Positions 51,275-60,776 of a DNA stretch of 64,000 nucleotides are shown piece after piece. Position 1 is the first letter of the stretch; each line of letters opens with the position of its first letter. The stretch is taken from the NCBI GenBank assembly GCA_016709445.1, contig JADJMV010000001.1:868001-932000 (forward strand), read 5' to 3'. The DNA is from Phycisphaerales bacterium (GTDB taxonomy: Bacteria; Planctomycetota; Phycisphaerae; Phycisphaerales; UBA1924). Below the pieces are notes generated by a model, which saw only the letters and a program-made list of their open reading frames with translations, was not told where the DNA came from and ran no database searches. The translations under genes were made by a program, and so were the position numbers.

Positions 51275-53839
51275 ATGAAAGGCAGGAAGTTCCGGATCGT
51301 TCGCGCCCTGAGCGCGGGCTTGGCGGTCTTCACGCTCGCCGGGGCCTCCTGCGCGCCGGAGCGACGGGCTCCCGACACGATCTTTGTGCCGTCCCCGTTG
51401 GCGCCCGCGCATGTCGGTCTCCCCGGGACGGAGTCGGACGGACAGGTTGGCACGCCGCCCGGCATCGCGGCGGCGGCGATCACCGACACGCGGACCCACG
51501 CGAGGATCGATCCCGGCCCGTGGAAGGGCCGCATCCGCAACATCGAGGACCTGCTCGGCGACGAGGAACTCGAGGAGCACAGCCCCCGTCTGCGGCGAGA
51601 GCCGAAGAACAACCTGCCCGTCGGCGGCACGCTCGACGCGGTCCTCGCCCGCCCCGGGCCGCTCTTTCCGGGCATCGGGCAGACCGAGTGGGTGCCGCCG
51701 GACCCCACGATCGCCGTGGGACCGAACCACGTCGTTGCCACGGTCAACATGAAGATCGCGTTCTGGGACAAGGCCGGCAATCTGCAATACCTGAATTGGC
51801 TGAGCGATTCGGGCGACCCCGGCTTCTTCGAGCCCGTGGGTGGTTCCTGGTTCACCTTTGATCCCAAGTGCTTCTACGACCAGATCGCAGGGCGATTCGT
51901 TGTCGTGGCGCCCGAGACCTACGGCAGCGACCAGGCGTGGATCTGCATCGCCGTCTCCGACGACAGCGACCCCAACGGCGTGTGGTACCTCTACCGGACG
52001 GACGCGGTCATCTGGGACGGCGCCCAGTCCTTCTGGTGGGACTACCCCGGCTTCGGCTACGACAAGGACGCCTACTACGTCACCGGCAATCTCTTCGGCC
52101 TCAACCAGGGTGGATGGGGCGGTGTCGGGGTCCGCGTGTTCAAGAAGCAGCCGCTCCTCAGCGGTCAGCCCGCGCAGTTCTGGACGCTCCGAGACGGCGG
52201 CTCGTCCTCGGCGCAGGTGGCCCAGCACTTCGGCGCCAACCAGGCGCCCTTCTTCGTCTCCCTCGCCAGCTCGAACAAGCTGCGCGTCCACGCAATCAAG
52301 AATCCGATCACCAACCCCCAGCTCGTCAGCGCGGACGTGGCGATTCCCTCTTTCCGAGGCCCCACCGGCGCCCCGGCCTCCGGCGGCAACTCGGTCTCGC
52401 TCGTCGATGGCCGCCTCTTCAACGCCCAGTGGCGTGATGGCGAGCTGTACACCGCCCACACCGTGTCCCACTTCGACGGTCGCAACTTCGCACGCTGGTA
52501 CCACCTCCGCACCAACAGCTGGCCGGCCGCGGGCGTCCCCACGCTGGTCGAGTCCGGCGAGGTCGACGCCGGCCCCGATATCCACACCTATTTCCCGGCG
52601 ATCTACTCGAACGCGCAGGGCCAGGTGGGCCTCGTGCACGGCATGAGCAGCGCCTCCACCCGCATCGCCGTCGCCGTGACAGGGCGCAACGCCACCGATC
52701 CGCCCGGCGCCATGGGGATGCCGCATGCCCTCAAGCTCGCGCCCGTTGACAGCGGCGGGCGCTGGGGCGACTACTACGACATCGCCCTCGACCCAGCGGA
52801 CGGCCGCACATTCTGGGCAGTGGGGGAGTACCCCGAGAGCTGGGGATGGTCCACCTGGATCCAGAGCTTCACGATCGACCAAACCCCCGGCCCCGTCGCC
52901 GTTTGGGACGATGCCGGCGATGCGCTCACCGGGACGCCCCTCACGATCGATGTCACCGCCAACGACTACCACACCGGGGGCCAGCCCTTCGACGTCTGGT
53001 ACTTCGAGCCGACTACCGCGGCCGGCGGACGCATCTCCCGCGTTCAGGGCGGTGGATCCGGCGGACGCTCCGCGCTCCGCTACGAGGCCCCTGCCGGGTA
53101 CGAGGGCCCCGATAGCTTCACCTACACGCTCACCGACAACGCACAGCACACCTCCAGCGCTCAAGTCGTGGTCGCGGCCCACGACCCCGCGCGCTTCCTT
53201 GCCGCCGAGCCGGCGCCCGGCGCACTCTCCGGTGTGGATGGCGACTACTTCGCGCTCAGCCAACCCCAGGCGCTCCCCGACTTCACCCAACTCACGCCCT
53301 ACTCGTCGGCGGTCGCCGATGCGGTCGATTTCCCGGCCTCGGACGGCCCCTTCGCCGATTCTGGACGCGCCGACGAGGTCGGCGCCGTGTTCGAGGGCTA
53401 TCTCGACGTCCCGCGCGACGCGGTGTACGAACTCTCGGTCGAGAGCGACGACGGCTCCCGCCTGCTCATCGGCGGCCAGACCGTCGCCGACAACGACGGC
53501 CTCCACTCCATGCAGGAGCAGTCGGGCAAGATCGGGCTCAGAGCGGGGCTTCACACCGCCCGCGTCGAGTTCTTCGAGAGCGGCGGGAGCGCCGGCCTCG
53601 TCGTTCGGATTGCCGGCGGTGGGCTGGCCAGGCAGATCGTGCCCGCCGCCATGTGGCGACGGACCAACCCCTGCCCGTCGGACAGCAACGGCGATGGGAT
53701 GGTCAATACCGCGGACTTCGTGCAATTCCTCAACGCGTGGGTCGGCAAGCGCCCGTGGGCCGACTACACCGGTGACGGTCAGGTGAATACGCCGGACTTC
53801 ATCGCCTTCCTCAACTCTTGGGTCGCGGGCTGCCCCTGA
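51275..53839 (+). CDS. Secreted multidomain protein: propeller-like region, Ig-like domain, PA14 domain, GC-type dockerin
   Basis: The product (854 residues) starts with a signal peptide ending at GASC; a Cys there allows a lipoprotein, but the lipobox is weak. Residues about 100-550 are beta-rich with Trp/Tyr repeats (TIAVGPNHVVATVNMKIAFW, YDQIAGRFVVVA, RWGDYYDIALDPADGRTFW), as in sialidase-like propellers. Next comes a cadherin-like/Ig segment (VTANDYHTGG..GPDSFTYTLTD), then a PA14 carbohydrate-binding-type domain (FEGYLDVPRDAVYELSVESDDGSRLLIGG). The dockerin is divergent (DSNGDGMVNTADFVQFLNAW, YTGDGQVNTPDFIAFLNSW). GAGGAG precedes the ATG at 51275. Confidence 0.87.
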   Translation: MKGRKFRIVRALSAGLAVFTLAGASCAPERRAPDTIFVPSPLAPAHVGLPGTESDGQVGTPPGIAAAAITDTRTHARIDPGPWKGRIRNIEDLLGDEELEEHSPRLRREPKNNLPVGGTLDAVLARPGPLFPGIGQTEWVPPDPTIAVGPNHVVATVNMKIAFWDKAGNLQYLNWLSDSGDPGFFEPVGGSWFTFDPKCFYDQIAGRFVVVAPETYGSDQAWICIAVSDDSDPNGVWYLYRTDAVIWDGAQSFWWDYPGFGYDKDAYYVTGNLFGLNQGGWGGVGVRVFKKQPLLSGQPAQFWTLRDGGSSSAQVAQHFGANQAPFFVSLASSNKLRVHAIKNPITNPQLVSADVAIPSFRGPTGAPASGGNSVSLVDGRLFNAQWRDGELYTAHTVSHFDGRNFARWYHLRTNSWPAAGVPTLVESGEVDAGPDIHTYFPAIYSNAQGQVGLVHGMSSASTRIAVAVTGRNATDPPGAMGMPHALKLAPVDSGGRWGDYYDIALDPADGRTFWAVGEYPESWGWSTWIQSFTIDQTPGPVAVWDDAGDALTGTPLTIDVTANDYHTGGQPFDVWYFEPTTAAGGRISRVQGGGSGGRSALRYEAPAGYEGPDSFTYTLTDNAQHTSSAQVVVAAHDPARFLAAEPAPGALSGVDGDYFALSQPQALPDFTQLTPYSSAVADAVDFPASDGPFADSGRADEVGAVFEGYLDVPRDAVYELSVESDDGSRLLIGGQTVADNDGLHSMQEQSGKIGLRAGLHTARVEFFESGGSAGLVVRIAGGGLARQIVPAAMWRRTNPCPSDSNGDGMVNTADFVQFLNAWVGKRPWADYTGDGQVNTPDFIAFLNSWVAGCP

Positions 53840-53939
53840 CCCGCGGGGCGATTCGGCGGCATGGCGCTTGCGTCCGGGTGGCCCGGCGGACTAGTCTGGG
53901 CGGCATCGGCTCCCTCGAGGGCCGACCCCGGAGATGCAC

Positions 53940-55520
53940 ATGACCAGCCCCGCGGGCCGGACTTTTGTCTTGCTGTCACTGCTCGCCCTCGGCGCGCGGG
54001 GCGCCGGTGCCCAAGAGGATCTGTTACCGGACATCACCGTCCGTCAATCGGACCTCTACGACCACGACATCTCCGTGCTCGGCAATGGCCGCTGGATCCG
54101 GCTCTCCAACGGCACCCCGAATATCGGCGACGGCAAGCTCTACCTCTACGGCGTCCTCCCGCAGAACGATGACGGCACCCAGACGGTCCGCCAGCGCGTG
54201 TACCGCGACGACGGGACCTACTGGGATACCGACGTCGGCTACTTCATTTACCACCCCGAGCACGACCACATCCACTTCGAGGACTGGGCCATCTACCGCC
54301 TGCGCCAGGTGCTCGAAGACGGTGGCGTCGGCCCGATCCTGGCCGAGGGCGAGAAGACCAGCTTCTGCATCCTCGACCTGCAGGTCTTCGACAGCAGCCT
54401 CCCCAACTTCAACCCTTACGGTCAGTTCCACTCCTGTTCCGGCACGGTGCAGGGCCTGAGCGTCGGCTGGCTCGATATCTACAGCAAGGGGCTGGCGGGC
54501 CAGCGCATCAATATCACCGGCGTGCCCGACGGCCAGTACTGGCTCGAGTCCGAGGTCGACCCGCTCCGCCGCATAGTCGAGCGCGACACGACGAACAACA
54601 TCGCCAGGATCCTGATCACGCTGGGCGAGGGCGGATCCGATGTCGCCGAACCCAACAACAGCATGGCGCAGGTCGCGATGCGCCCCGAGGGCGGCCCGAA
54701 CAGCCCGAACCTGGGGCCCTGCGGCCCGCGACGGGTGATCCCCGACCTCTCGATCGATACCCATCTCGACGAGGACTACTTCCGGTTCTACGTGAACGAC
54801 ACCGGCGGCCCCGACGATTTCGTCCGCATCGACTTCGACAAGACCCAGGGCGATCTCGACCTGGAACTGTGGACCGATGCCGGCGAACTGCTCCGCGTCT
54901 CACACGGCGCGGGCGACTTCGAGCAGATCCCGCTCACCGGCCAGCCCGAGGGCTGGTACTTCGCGAGGATCTACGGCTTCGCCGACGCCACGTCGCCCCG
55001 CTACTCGCTCACGATCGACCCGCCGGAGAATGAACCCCCCGCCATCGAGATCACCGCGCCCCCGCCCGGCGACACCGTGCTCGAGCACGGCGTCGACACC
55101 TACCGCGTCGAGTGGACGGCCTCCTACCCCGAGAACGACCGGACGTGGGTGACCCTCTACCTCAACCACCACCCGGAGATCGACGAGCACGCCTTCCTGC
55201 TCCCCACCTCGGTCAACACGCCCGGGGAAGACGGCTTCTACATCGTCAACTCCGCGTATGTCCCGCCGGACACCTACTGGGTCATCGCGCAGGTCACCGA
55301 CGGCGGTGCGGTCTCCGAGGGTGTGTCGCTCGGCACCATCACGTTCGTCGAGATCTGTCCGGGTGACTTCACCCGCGACGGCCTCCGGGATACCCGGGAC
55401 GTGCTCGCATTCCTGAACGCCTGGACCGCCGACGACCCGAGGGCCGACCAGAACCACGACGGGGCGATTGATTCCCGCGATGTCACCGAATTCCTGAACG
55501 CCTGGACCGGGCCCTGCTGA
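53940..55520 (+). CDS. Secreted lysyl-oxidase-like copper enzyme with PPC-like domain and GC-type dockerin
   Basis: The product (526 residues) has a signal peptide (1 to about 24). Residues 90-210 match the lysyl oxidase catalytic domain: copper ligands in HPEHDHIHFEDW (H105, H108, H110, H112); EKTSFCILD with K139 and WLDIYSKGLAGQRINITGV with Y181 line up with the Lys and Tyr that form the LTQ cofactor in animal enzymes; ERDTTNNIAR completes the domain. It would oxidise lysine side chains to aldehydes for crosslinking. A PPC-like beta domain (LDEDYFRFYVND..GDLDLELW) and an Ig-like stretch precede a dockerin with degenerate loops (DFTRDGLRDTRD). I chose ATG 53940, 6 nt after GGAG, over ATG 53934. 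Confidence 0.88.
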   Translation: MTSPAGRTFVLLSLLALGARGAGAQEDLLPDITVRQSDLYDHDISVLGNGRWIRLSNGTPNIGDGKLYLYGVLPQNDDGTQTVRQRVYRDDGTYWDTDVGYFIYHPEHDHIHFEDWAIYRLRQVLEDGGVGPILAEGEKTSFCILDLQVFDSSLPNFNPYGQFHSCSGTVQGLSVGWLDIYSKGLAGQRINITGVPDGQYWLESEVDPLRRIVERDTTNNIARILITLGEGGSDVAEPNNSMAQVAMRPEGGPNSPNLGPCGPRRVIPDLSIDTHLDEDYFRFYVNDTGGPDDFVRIDFDKTQGDLDLELWTDAGELLRVSHGAGDFEQIPLTGQPEGWYFARIYGFADATSPRYSLTIDPPENEPPAIEITAPPPGDTVLEHGVDTYRVEWTASYPENDRTWVTLYLNHHPEIDEHAFLLPTSVNTPGEDGFYIVNSAYVPPDTYWVIAQVTDGGAVSEGVSLGTITFVEICPGDFTRDGLRDTRDVLAFLNAWTADDPRADQNHDGAIDSRDVTEFLNAWTGPC

Positions 55521-55573
55521 ACGGGCCGCCCGATATCCCCCGAAGAACACGCTTGCCAAGGAGGAGACGCCGA

Positions 55574-58273
55574 ATGCATCAGTTCACCAGATTGACCACC
55601 ACATTCCTGCTCGCCACGCTCTGCGGATCCGCCGCGGCGCTGGCGGGCAACGACCGCGCGCCCGCACCCGAGCAGTCCCTGTCCCGCGCCTACCCAGGCG
55701 CACAGATCTACCGCGATGCCGGACGCAACCGAATCCTCTACGGCGTGCGGATGACCACCGCCGCCACCCCGCGCGAGGCCGCCGAGAGGTTCCTCGCCGA
55801 CCACGGCGACGCGTTCGGCGCCGGCAAGCTCGACCTCGTCGAGACTTGGTCCGGCGACGTCCGGTTCGGAAAGTTCTATGCCTTCTCCTACACCCAGCGC
55901 GTCGGCGGCCTGGATGTCGACCTCAGCCCGGGGCGCGTGCTCGTGCGCAACAACCTCGATGGCACCTGGTCGGTCGTCTACGCGGCTGGCCTCTTCGCCA
56001 AGGCCCCGGTGGGCGGGTTCTCCCCGATGGCGATCACGGGCCAGCAGGCGGTCGCGTTTATCCGGGCCACCGAGCAGTTCGGCGCGTTGCCGAAGTGGTC
56101 GGATCCCGAACTCGTCGCCTACCAGGCCGAAGCCGCCGACGGCTTCGAGGCCGTGCGGGCGTGGAAGTTTGATGGCGAGAACCCCGATCTGATCAACCGA
56201 GAGCGGTACACGTTCTTCGTTGACGCCGCGACCGGTTCGCTGCTCGAGGCCCGTGACGGCGTGCAGCACACCGACGTGTTCGGCTACGTGAAGGGCTACC
56301 GCTCGCCCGGCACCCGCCCCGACGAGGGCGGCAACCCGCCGCAGATCCTCCCCATCAACGACTCGCAGGTGTCGGTCTCGGGCGGCAACAGCGGCTACTC
56401 CGACCCCACCGGCTTCTTCACGATCAGCCACGGCGGCTCCTCGAACGTCACGATCAGCGCCAACTTTGACACCGGCCACTGGTCCAACGTCAATGATCAG
56501 TCCGGCACGGCGATCCTGACGGCCAGCGCCACAGCCACCCCCGGCCTCGAGGCCTACCTCGAGTTCAACTCGTCCCCCAGCCAGTACACCACAGCCCAGG
56601 CCAACGCCTTCGTGGCCACCGGCCTGATCCACAACCTCATCCGTGATCGCACCGGCTGGACCGGCATGGACTTCCGGTGCACCACAAACGTGAACCTGAA
56701 CCAGACCTGCAACGCCTACTTCGACGGCAGCTCGATCAACTTCTTCCGCTCCGGCGGCGGCTGCAACAACAGCGCATACTCGACCGTCGTCGCCCACGAG
56801 TACGGCCACTACATCGTCAACAACCAGGGCCTCGGCCAGGGTTCTTTCGGCGAGGGCTACGGCGATAGCGCCGCCGAGATGCTGTTCGACTCAGGCATCA
56901 TCGCCGAGCACTTCTACACCAACGGCAACCCCATCCGCGACAACGACAACACCATCGTGACCTACCCCTGCTCGGGCGAGATCCACTACTGCGGCCAGGT
57001 GCTCGGCGGCGTCTGGTGGCACATGCGGGAGAACTTCGGGGCGACCTACGGCTCCTCCCAGGGCCTCGATCAACTCCGCCAGCTCTTCGTCGACTGGACC
57101 ATCGCCACCACCGGCGGCTCGGGCAATAACAGCGCCTACCCGGGCACCGCGATCGAGGTGCTCACCCTCGACGACAACGACGGCGACATCTACAACGGGA
57201 CGCCGAACTACTTCGATATCTGCAATGCCTTCGAGCTGCACGGCATCGACTGCCCCGACCTCGTGCCCTTCTTCTTCAACTATCCCGACGGCATCCAGAC
57301 CGGCTTCGATCCCGCCGGGGGCGACACCGTCCGCGTCGAGATCACCGCCAACAGCGGGTTCGAGCTCCAACCCGGGTCCGGCGAGCTCCACCTGAATATG
57401 GGGTCGGGCTTCGTGACATACCCCATGACCGAGCTTTCCGACGGCGTCTACGACGCCGTCTTCCCCGGAGCGCCCTGCACCACCCCCTACGCGTTCTACT
57501 TCTCCGCCGATGCCACCAGCGGCCTCGAGGGACGCGACCCGCTCTTCGCCCCTCAGGATGTCTACAAGGGCTACGCCTCCTTCGACGCCACCCTGGTCGC
57601 CGACGACAACTTCGAGACCGACAAGGGCTGGACCGTCACCAACCAGAACGTCTCCAGCGGAACCTGGATCCGGGGCACGCCCCTCGGCGACGGCAGCCGC
57701 GCCCCCGCCGACGATTACGACGGCTCCGGTCAGTGCTGGCTCACCGGCGACTTCTTCGGCAACTTCGATGTCGACGGAGGACCGACCCGCCTCACCAGCC
57801 CGAAGTACAACATCGACGGCCTCACCAACCCGACCGTCCAGTTCGCCTACTGGTTCTACAACCAGCCCGCCGATGAGGACCGGCTGAGCGTCTACCTCTC
57901 CGGTGATAACGGCGCCAGCTGGGTGCTCGCCCACGCGATCCCCCACTCCGGAACCGCCTGGTTTGTTGACTCCATCCAGGTCCGGGACTTCCTGCCCGAC
58001 GCCACCACCCTCAAGGTGCGCTTCGCCGTCGCCGACAATCCCGACGACTCGACCACCGAGGCCGCCATCGACGCCCTGCTCATCACCGACTTCGTCTGCG
58101 ACGGCGGCTGCGTCGCCGACTTCAACGGCGACGGCACGGTGAACACCCAGGACGTTCTCGCGTTCCTCAACGCCTGGAACGCCGGCGACAGCGCCGCCGA
58201 CATCAACGGCGATGGGAGTATCAACACGCAGGATGTCCTCGCCTACCTGAATCTCTGGACCGCCGGCTGCTGA
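55574..58273 (+). CDS. Secreted gluzincin-type metalloprotease (HEYGH) with GC-type dockerin
   Basis: The product (899 residues) has a signal peptide, then an FTP/PepSY-like propeptide (about residues 30-230, including YAFSYTQRVGGLDVDLSPGRV). The catalytic domain has the zinc motif HEYGH (H408, E409, H412) and GEGYGDSAAE (E427, D431), as in M36/M4-like gluzincins. A beta segment (VRVEITANSGFELQPGSG) and a C-terminal jelly-roll-like module of about 165 residues follow, nearly the same as in the next gene, then a GC dockerin. AAGGAGGAG precedes the ATG at 55574. It probably degrades extracellular protein and is activated by propeptide removal. Confidence 0.9.
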   Translation: MHQFTRLTTTFLLATLCGSAAALAGNDRAPAPEQSLSRAYPGAQIYRDAGRNRILYGVRMTTAATPREAAERFLADHGDAFGAGKLDLVETWSGDVRFGKFYAFSYTQRVGGLDVDLSPGRVLVRNNLDGTWSVVYAAGLFAKAPVGGFSPMAITGQQAVAFIRATEQFGALPKWSDPELVAYQAEAADGFEAVRAWKFDGENPDLINRERYTFFVDAATGSLLEARDGVQHTDVFGYVKGYRSPGTRPDEGGNPPQILPINDSQVSVSGGNSGYSDPTGFFTISHGGSSNVTISANFDTGHWSNVNDQSGTAILTASATATPGLEAYLEFNSSPSQYTTAQANAFVATGLIHNLIRDRTGWTGMDFRCTTNVNLNQTCNAYFDGSSINFFRSGGGCNNSAYSTVVAHEYGHYIVNNQGLGQGSFGEGYGDSAAEMLFDSGIIAEHFYTNGNPIRDNDNTIVTYPCSGEIHYCGQVLGGVWWHMRENFGATYGSSQGLDQLRQLFVDWTIATTGGSGNNSAYPGTAIEVLTLDDNDGDIYNGTPNYFDICNAFELHGIDCPDLVPFFFNYPDGIQTGFDPAGGDTVRVEITANSGFELQPGSGELHLNMGSGFVTYPMTELSDGVYDAVFPGAPCTTPYAFYFSADATSGLEGRDPLFAPQDVYKGYASFDATLVADDNFETDKGWTVTNQNVSSGTWIRGTPLGDGSRAPADDYDGSGQCWLTGDFFGNFDVDGGPTRLTSPKYNIDGLTNPTVQFAYWFYNQPADEDRLSVYLSGDNGASWVLAHAIPHSGTAWFVDSIQVRDFLPDATTLKVRFAVADNPDDSTTEAAIDALLITDFVCDGGCVADFNGDGTVNTQDVLAFLNAWNAGDSAADINGDGSINTQDVLAYLNLWTAGC

Positions 58274-58303
58274 TATCCCCCGCCGCCACCCCCACCCCCC
58301 CGG

Positions 58304-58340
58304 ACCCCGCGTCACCCGGTGACGCGGGGTCTTTTGTTGC
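58304..58340 (+). terminator. Rho-independent terminator
   Basis: A 12-bp perfect stem (GACCCCGCGTCA with TGACGCGGGGTC, loop CCCGG) is followed by TTTTGTT. It lies 30 bp after the metalloprotease stop and separates it from the serine protease gene. Confidence 0.9.
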
Positions 58341-58583
58341 CGATCGCAGACCCCGCACCGTCGGGAAGTTACCCACTTTCGCTTGGCGATCAGGGGTTTT
58401 GACCGAATGCAACGGTGTCCGACGCCGGGGAGCCGAAGCCCGCCAATTCCGCTTGCGGGGCCCGCGACCCTTTGGTACGCTCCCGCAACTCGCGGCGGGG
58501 CCAACACCCTGTGCCGTCTGGCTTTAGAAGCGCCCGCCGACGGGCGTGGCTGGTGGGTTTGTCTTGGAGTCGAAGGAGGAGAG

Positions 58584-60740
58584 ATGGTTGGTTCGTCCCC
58601 TCGCACCGCGTGCGCCCTCGCCGCGGCCGCGATCTTCGGTGGCTTGGGGGTGCCCGCCCTCGCGCAGGACACCCAGCCTGCACCGCTCATCACCGAGCCG
58701 ATGCCCGTGCACGTGGACTCGGGCCTCGTCCGCAACGATGGCGCCACCGAGGCGGTGGTCTTCAGCCAGAGGGTTTTCATCCCCGGCGCGTCCGCCCTCC
58801 GCCTCGAATTCGACCAGGTGCTCCTCTCCGGGCTGCTCAGCGACGGCTCGGCCTCCTTTCTCCGCATCCGCTCCACGCTCGACGGCGCCGAGCAGCGCCT
58901 GAACTCGCTCCATGTCGCGCAGTGGCGCAATACCTCCGCCTACTTCAATGGCGACGAGGTGATCGTGGAGGTCGTCGCCGAACCGGGCACCGGGGACAAC
59001 CTCGTCCGTGTCAGCACCGTGCAGGCCGAGTTCCAGCCCTTTGCCGATGAATCGATCTGCGGCGCGACCGACGACCGCACACTCCTCACCGACAACCGCG
59101 CCGCCCGCCTGCTCCCGATCGGCTGCACAGGCTGGCTGATCCACGACTGCAACCACTGCATGCTGACCGCGGGCCACTGCTCGGGCTTCGATAGCGATAT
59201 CACCGCCGTCGAGTTCAATGTGCCCCTCTCCAACGGAAACGGCAGCCTCAACCACCCGCCGCCGGAGGATCAGTACGCCCCCGACACCTCGAGCCGCCAG
59301 AGCAACGGCGGCCTCGGCGTCGGCAACGACTATGGCTACTTCGGCGTCTTCCCCAATTCCAACACCGGCCTCACCCCCTACGACGCCTACGGGGACGCCT
59401 ACCACATCACCCTGCCGCCGCCCGTCCAGGGCCAGGACATCCGGGTCACCGGCTTCGGCACCACCAGCAGCCCCGTTCCCAATGCCTGGAATCAAGCCGA
59501 GAAGACCCACACCGGCCCCTACTTCAGCTTCAGCGGCGCCACGCTCTCCTACCAGGTCGATACCACCGGCGGTAATTCCGGGTCGCCCGTCGTCGACGAA
59601 TCCACCGGCATGGCGATCGGCATCCACACCCACGCCGGCTGCGGCAGCAACAGCGGGAACTACGGCACCGGCCTCAATCTCGCCGCCGTCCAGACCGCCC
59701 TGGCCAACCCCAAGGGTGTCTGCGAGTGCCCGCTGCTGACCTTCAACTTTCCCGAGGGCCTCCCCGGGAGCGTCCTCCCCGCCGGGGGCACCCAGCTGAC
59801 CGTTGAGGTGCTCGCCAACGGCAATGTGATCCCGGAGCCCGGCACCGGCGAGTTCTACTACGACGATGGTTCCGGCTTCACCCAGCTCGCGATGGCCGAG
59901 GTGCAGGACAACGTCTACGTCGCGACATTCCCCGCCCTCGAGTGCGGCTCGCTCGTCCGGTTCTACTTCAGTGCCCAGACCACCCTCGGCGAGGTTGTGA
60001 CCGAGCCACGGCTCGCCCCCGGCCAGTCCTACGAGGCACTGGCCGCGGTGTCCTACACCGTGGTCGCCAGCGATGACTTTAATACCGACACCGGCTGGAC
60101 CGTCACCAACTCCAACGTGACCTCCGGCGCCTGGGTGCGGGGCATCCCCGTCGGCTTCGGGGGCAACGCGCCGTTGGACGATTTCGACGGCTCCGGGTTC
60201 TGCTACCTCACCGGCAACTTCGTCGGCGCATCCGATGTCGACGGCGGGCCGACCCGACTGGTCTCGCCCAACTTCGACGTCTCTTCAATGGCCGATCCCT
60301 ACGTCTCCTTCGCCCGCTGGTTCTACAACCAGCCGGCCGACGAGGACCGGCTCAGTGTCTTCGTCTCCGGAGACAACGGCGCGAACTGGACGCTCGTCAA
60401 GGCCGTACCGCACACGGGGAAGCAGTGGATGGTCGACGGGTTCCACGTGCGTGACTTCATCCCCGGGGCCACGACAGCCCGGGTGCGGTTCAATGTCGCC
60501 GACAACCCCGACGATTCGGAGACCGAGGCCGCGATCGACGCCTTCGTCATCAGCGAATTGGTCTGCGAGAGCGGATGCCCCGGCGATTTCGACGGCAACG
60601 GCACGGTGAATACCATCGACGTGCTCGCCTTCCTCAACGCATGGAGCGCCCTGGACGCCTCGGCCGATTTCAACGGCGACGGCGCCGTGAACACCCTGGA
60701 TATGCTCGCCTTCCTCAACGCTTGGAGCGCCGGCTGCTGA
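58584..60740 (+). CDS. Secreted trypsin-like serine protease with GC-type dockerin
   Basis: The product (718 residues) has a signal peptide ending at PALAQ. The chymotrypsin-fold domain carries LTAGHCSGF (H198) and TTGGNSGSPVV (S332); the Asp is probably in the GNDYGYFGVF region. GNSGSP is the variant of GDSGGP seen in bacterial glutamyl-endopeptidase-like proteases. A beta segment (LTVEVLANGNVIPEPGTG) and the same ~165-residue C-terminal module as the preceding metalloprotease (GWTVTN..VRG, DVDGGPTRL, WFYNQPADEDRLSV) precede the dockerin. AAGGAGGA lies before the ATG at 58584. A possible -10 (TACGCT) lies about 105 bp upstream, after the terminator. Confidence 0.9.
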   Translation: MVGSSPRTACALAAAAIFGGLGVPALAQDTQPAPLITEPMPVHVDSGLVRNDGATEAVVFSQRVFIPGASALRLEFDQVLLSGLLSDGSASFLRIRSTLDGAEQRLNSLHVAQWRNTSAYFNGDEVIVEVVAEPGTGDNLVRVSTVQAEFQPFADESICGATDDRTLLTDNRAARLLPIGCTGWLIHDCNHCMLTAGHCSGFDSDITAVEFNVPLSNGNGSLNHPPPEDQYAPDTSSRQSNGGLGVGNDYGYFGVFPNSNTGLTPYDAYGDAYHITLPPPVQGQDIRVTGFGTTSSPVPNAWNQAEKTHTGPYFSFSGATLSYQVDTTGGNSGSPVVDESTGMAIGIHTHAGCGSNSGNYGTGLNLAAVQTALANPKGVCECPLLTFNFPEGLPGSVLPAGGTQLTVEVLANGNVIPEPGTGEFYYDDGSGFTQLAMAEVQDNVYVATFPALECGSLVRFYFSAQTTLGEVVTEPRLAPGQSYEALAAVSYTVVASDDFNTDTGWTVTNSNVTSGAWVRGIPVGFGGNAPLDDFDGSGFCYLTGNFVGASDVDGGPTRLVSPNFDVSSMADPYVSFARWFYNQPADEDRLSVFVSGDNGANWTLVKAVPHTGKQWMVDGFHVRDFIPGATTARVRFNVADNPDDSETEAAIDAFVISELVCESGCPGDFDGNGTVNTIDVLAFLNAWSALDASADFNGDGAVNTLDMLAFLNAWSAGC

Positions 60741-60776
60741 CCGCCGGCCGCGAAGGGAGTCTGCGGAACAACCGTG

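Noticed and set aside
51206..53725. Long minus-strand frames opposite the dockerin genes (also 55274-56809 and 56891-58930)
   Set aside because: They are shadows of the plus-strand genes, which have signal peptides, Shine-Dalgarno sequences and dockerin tails.
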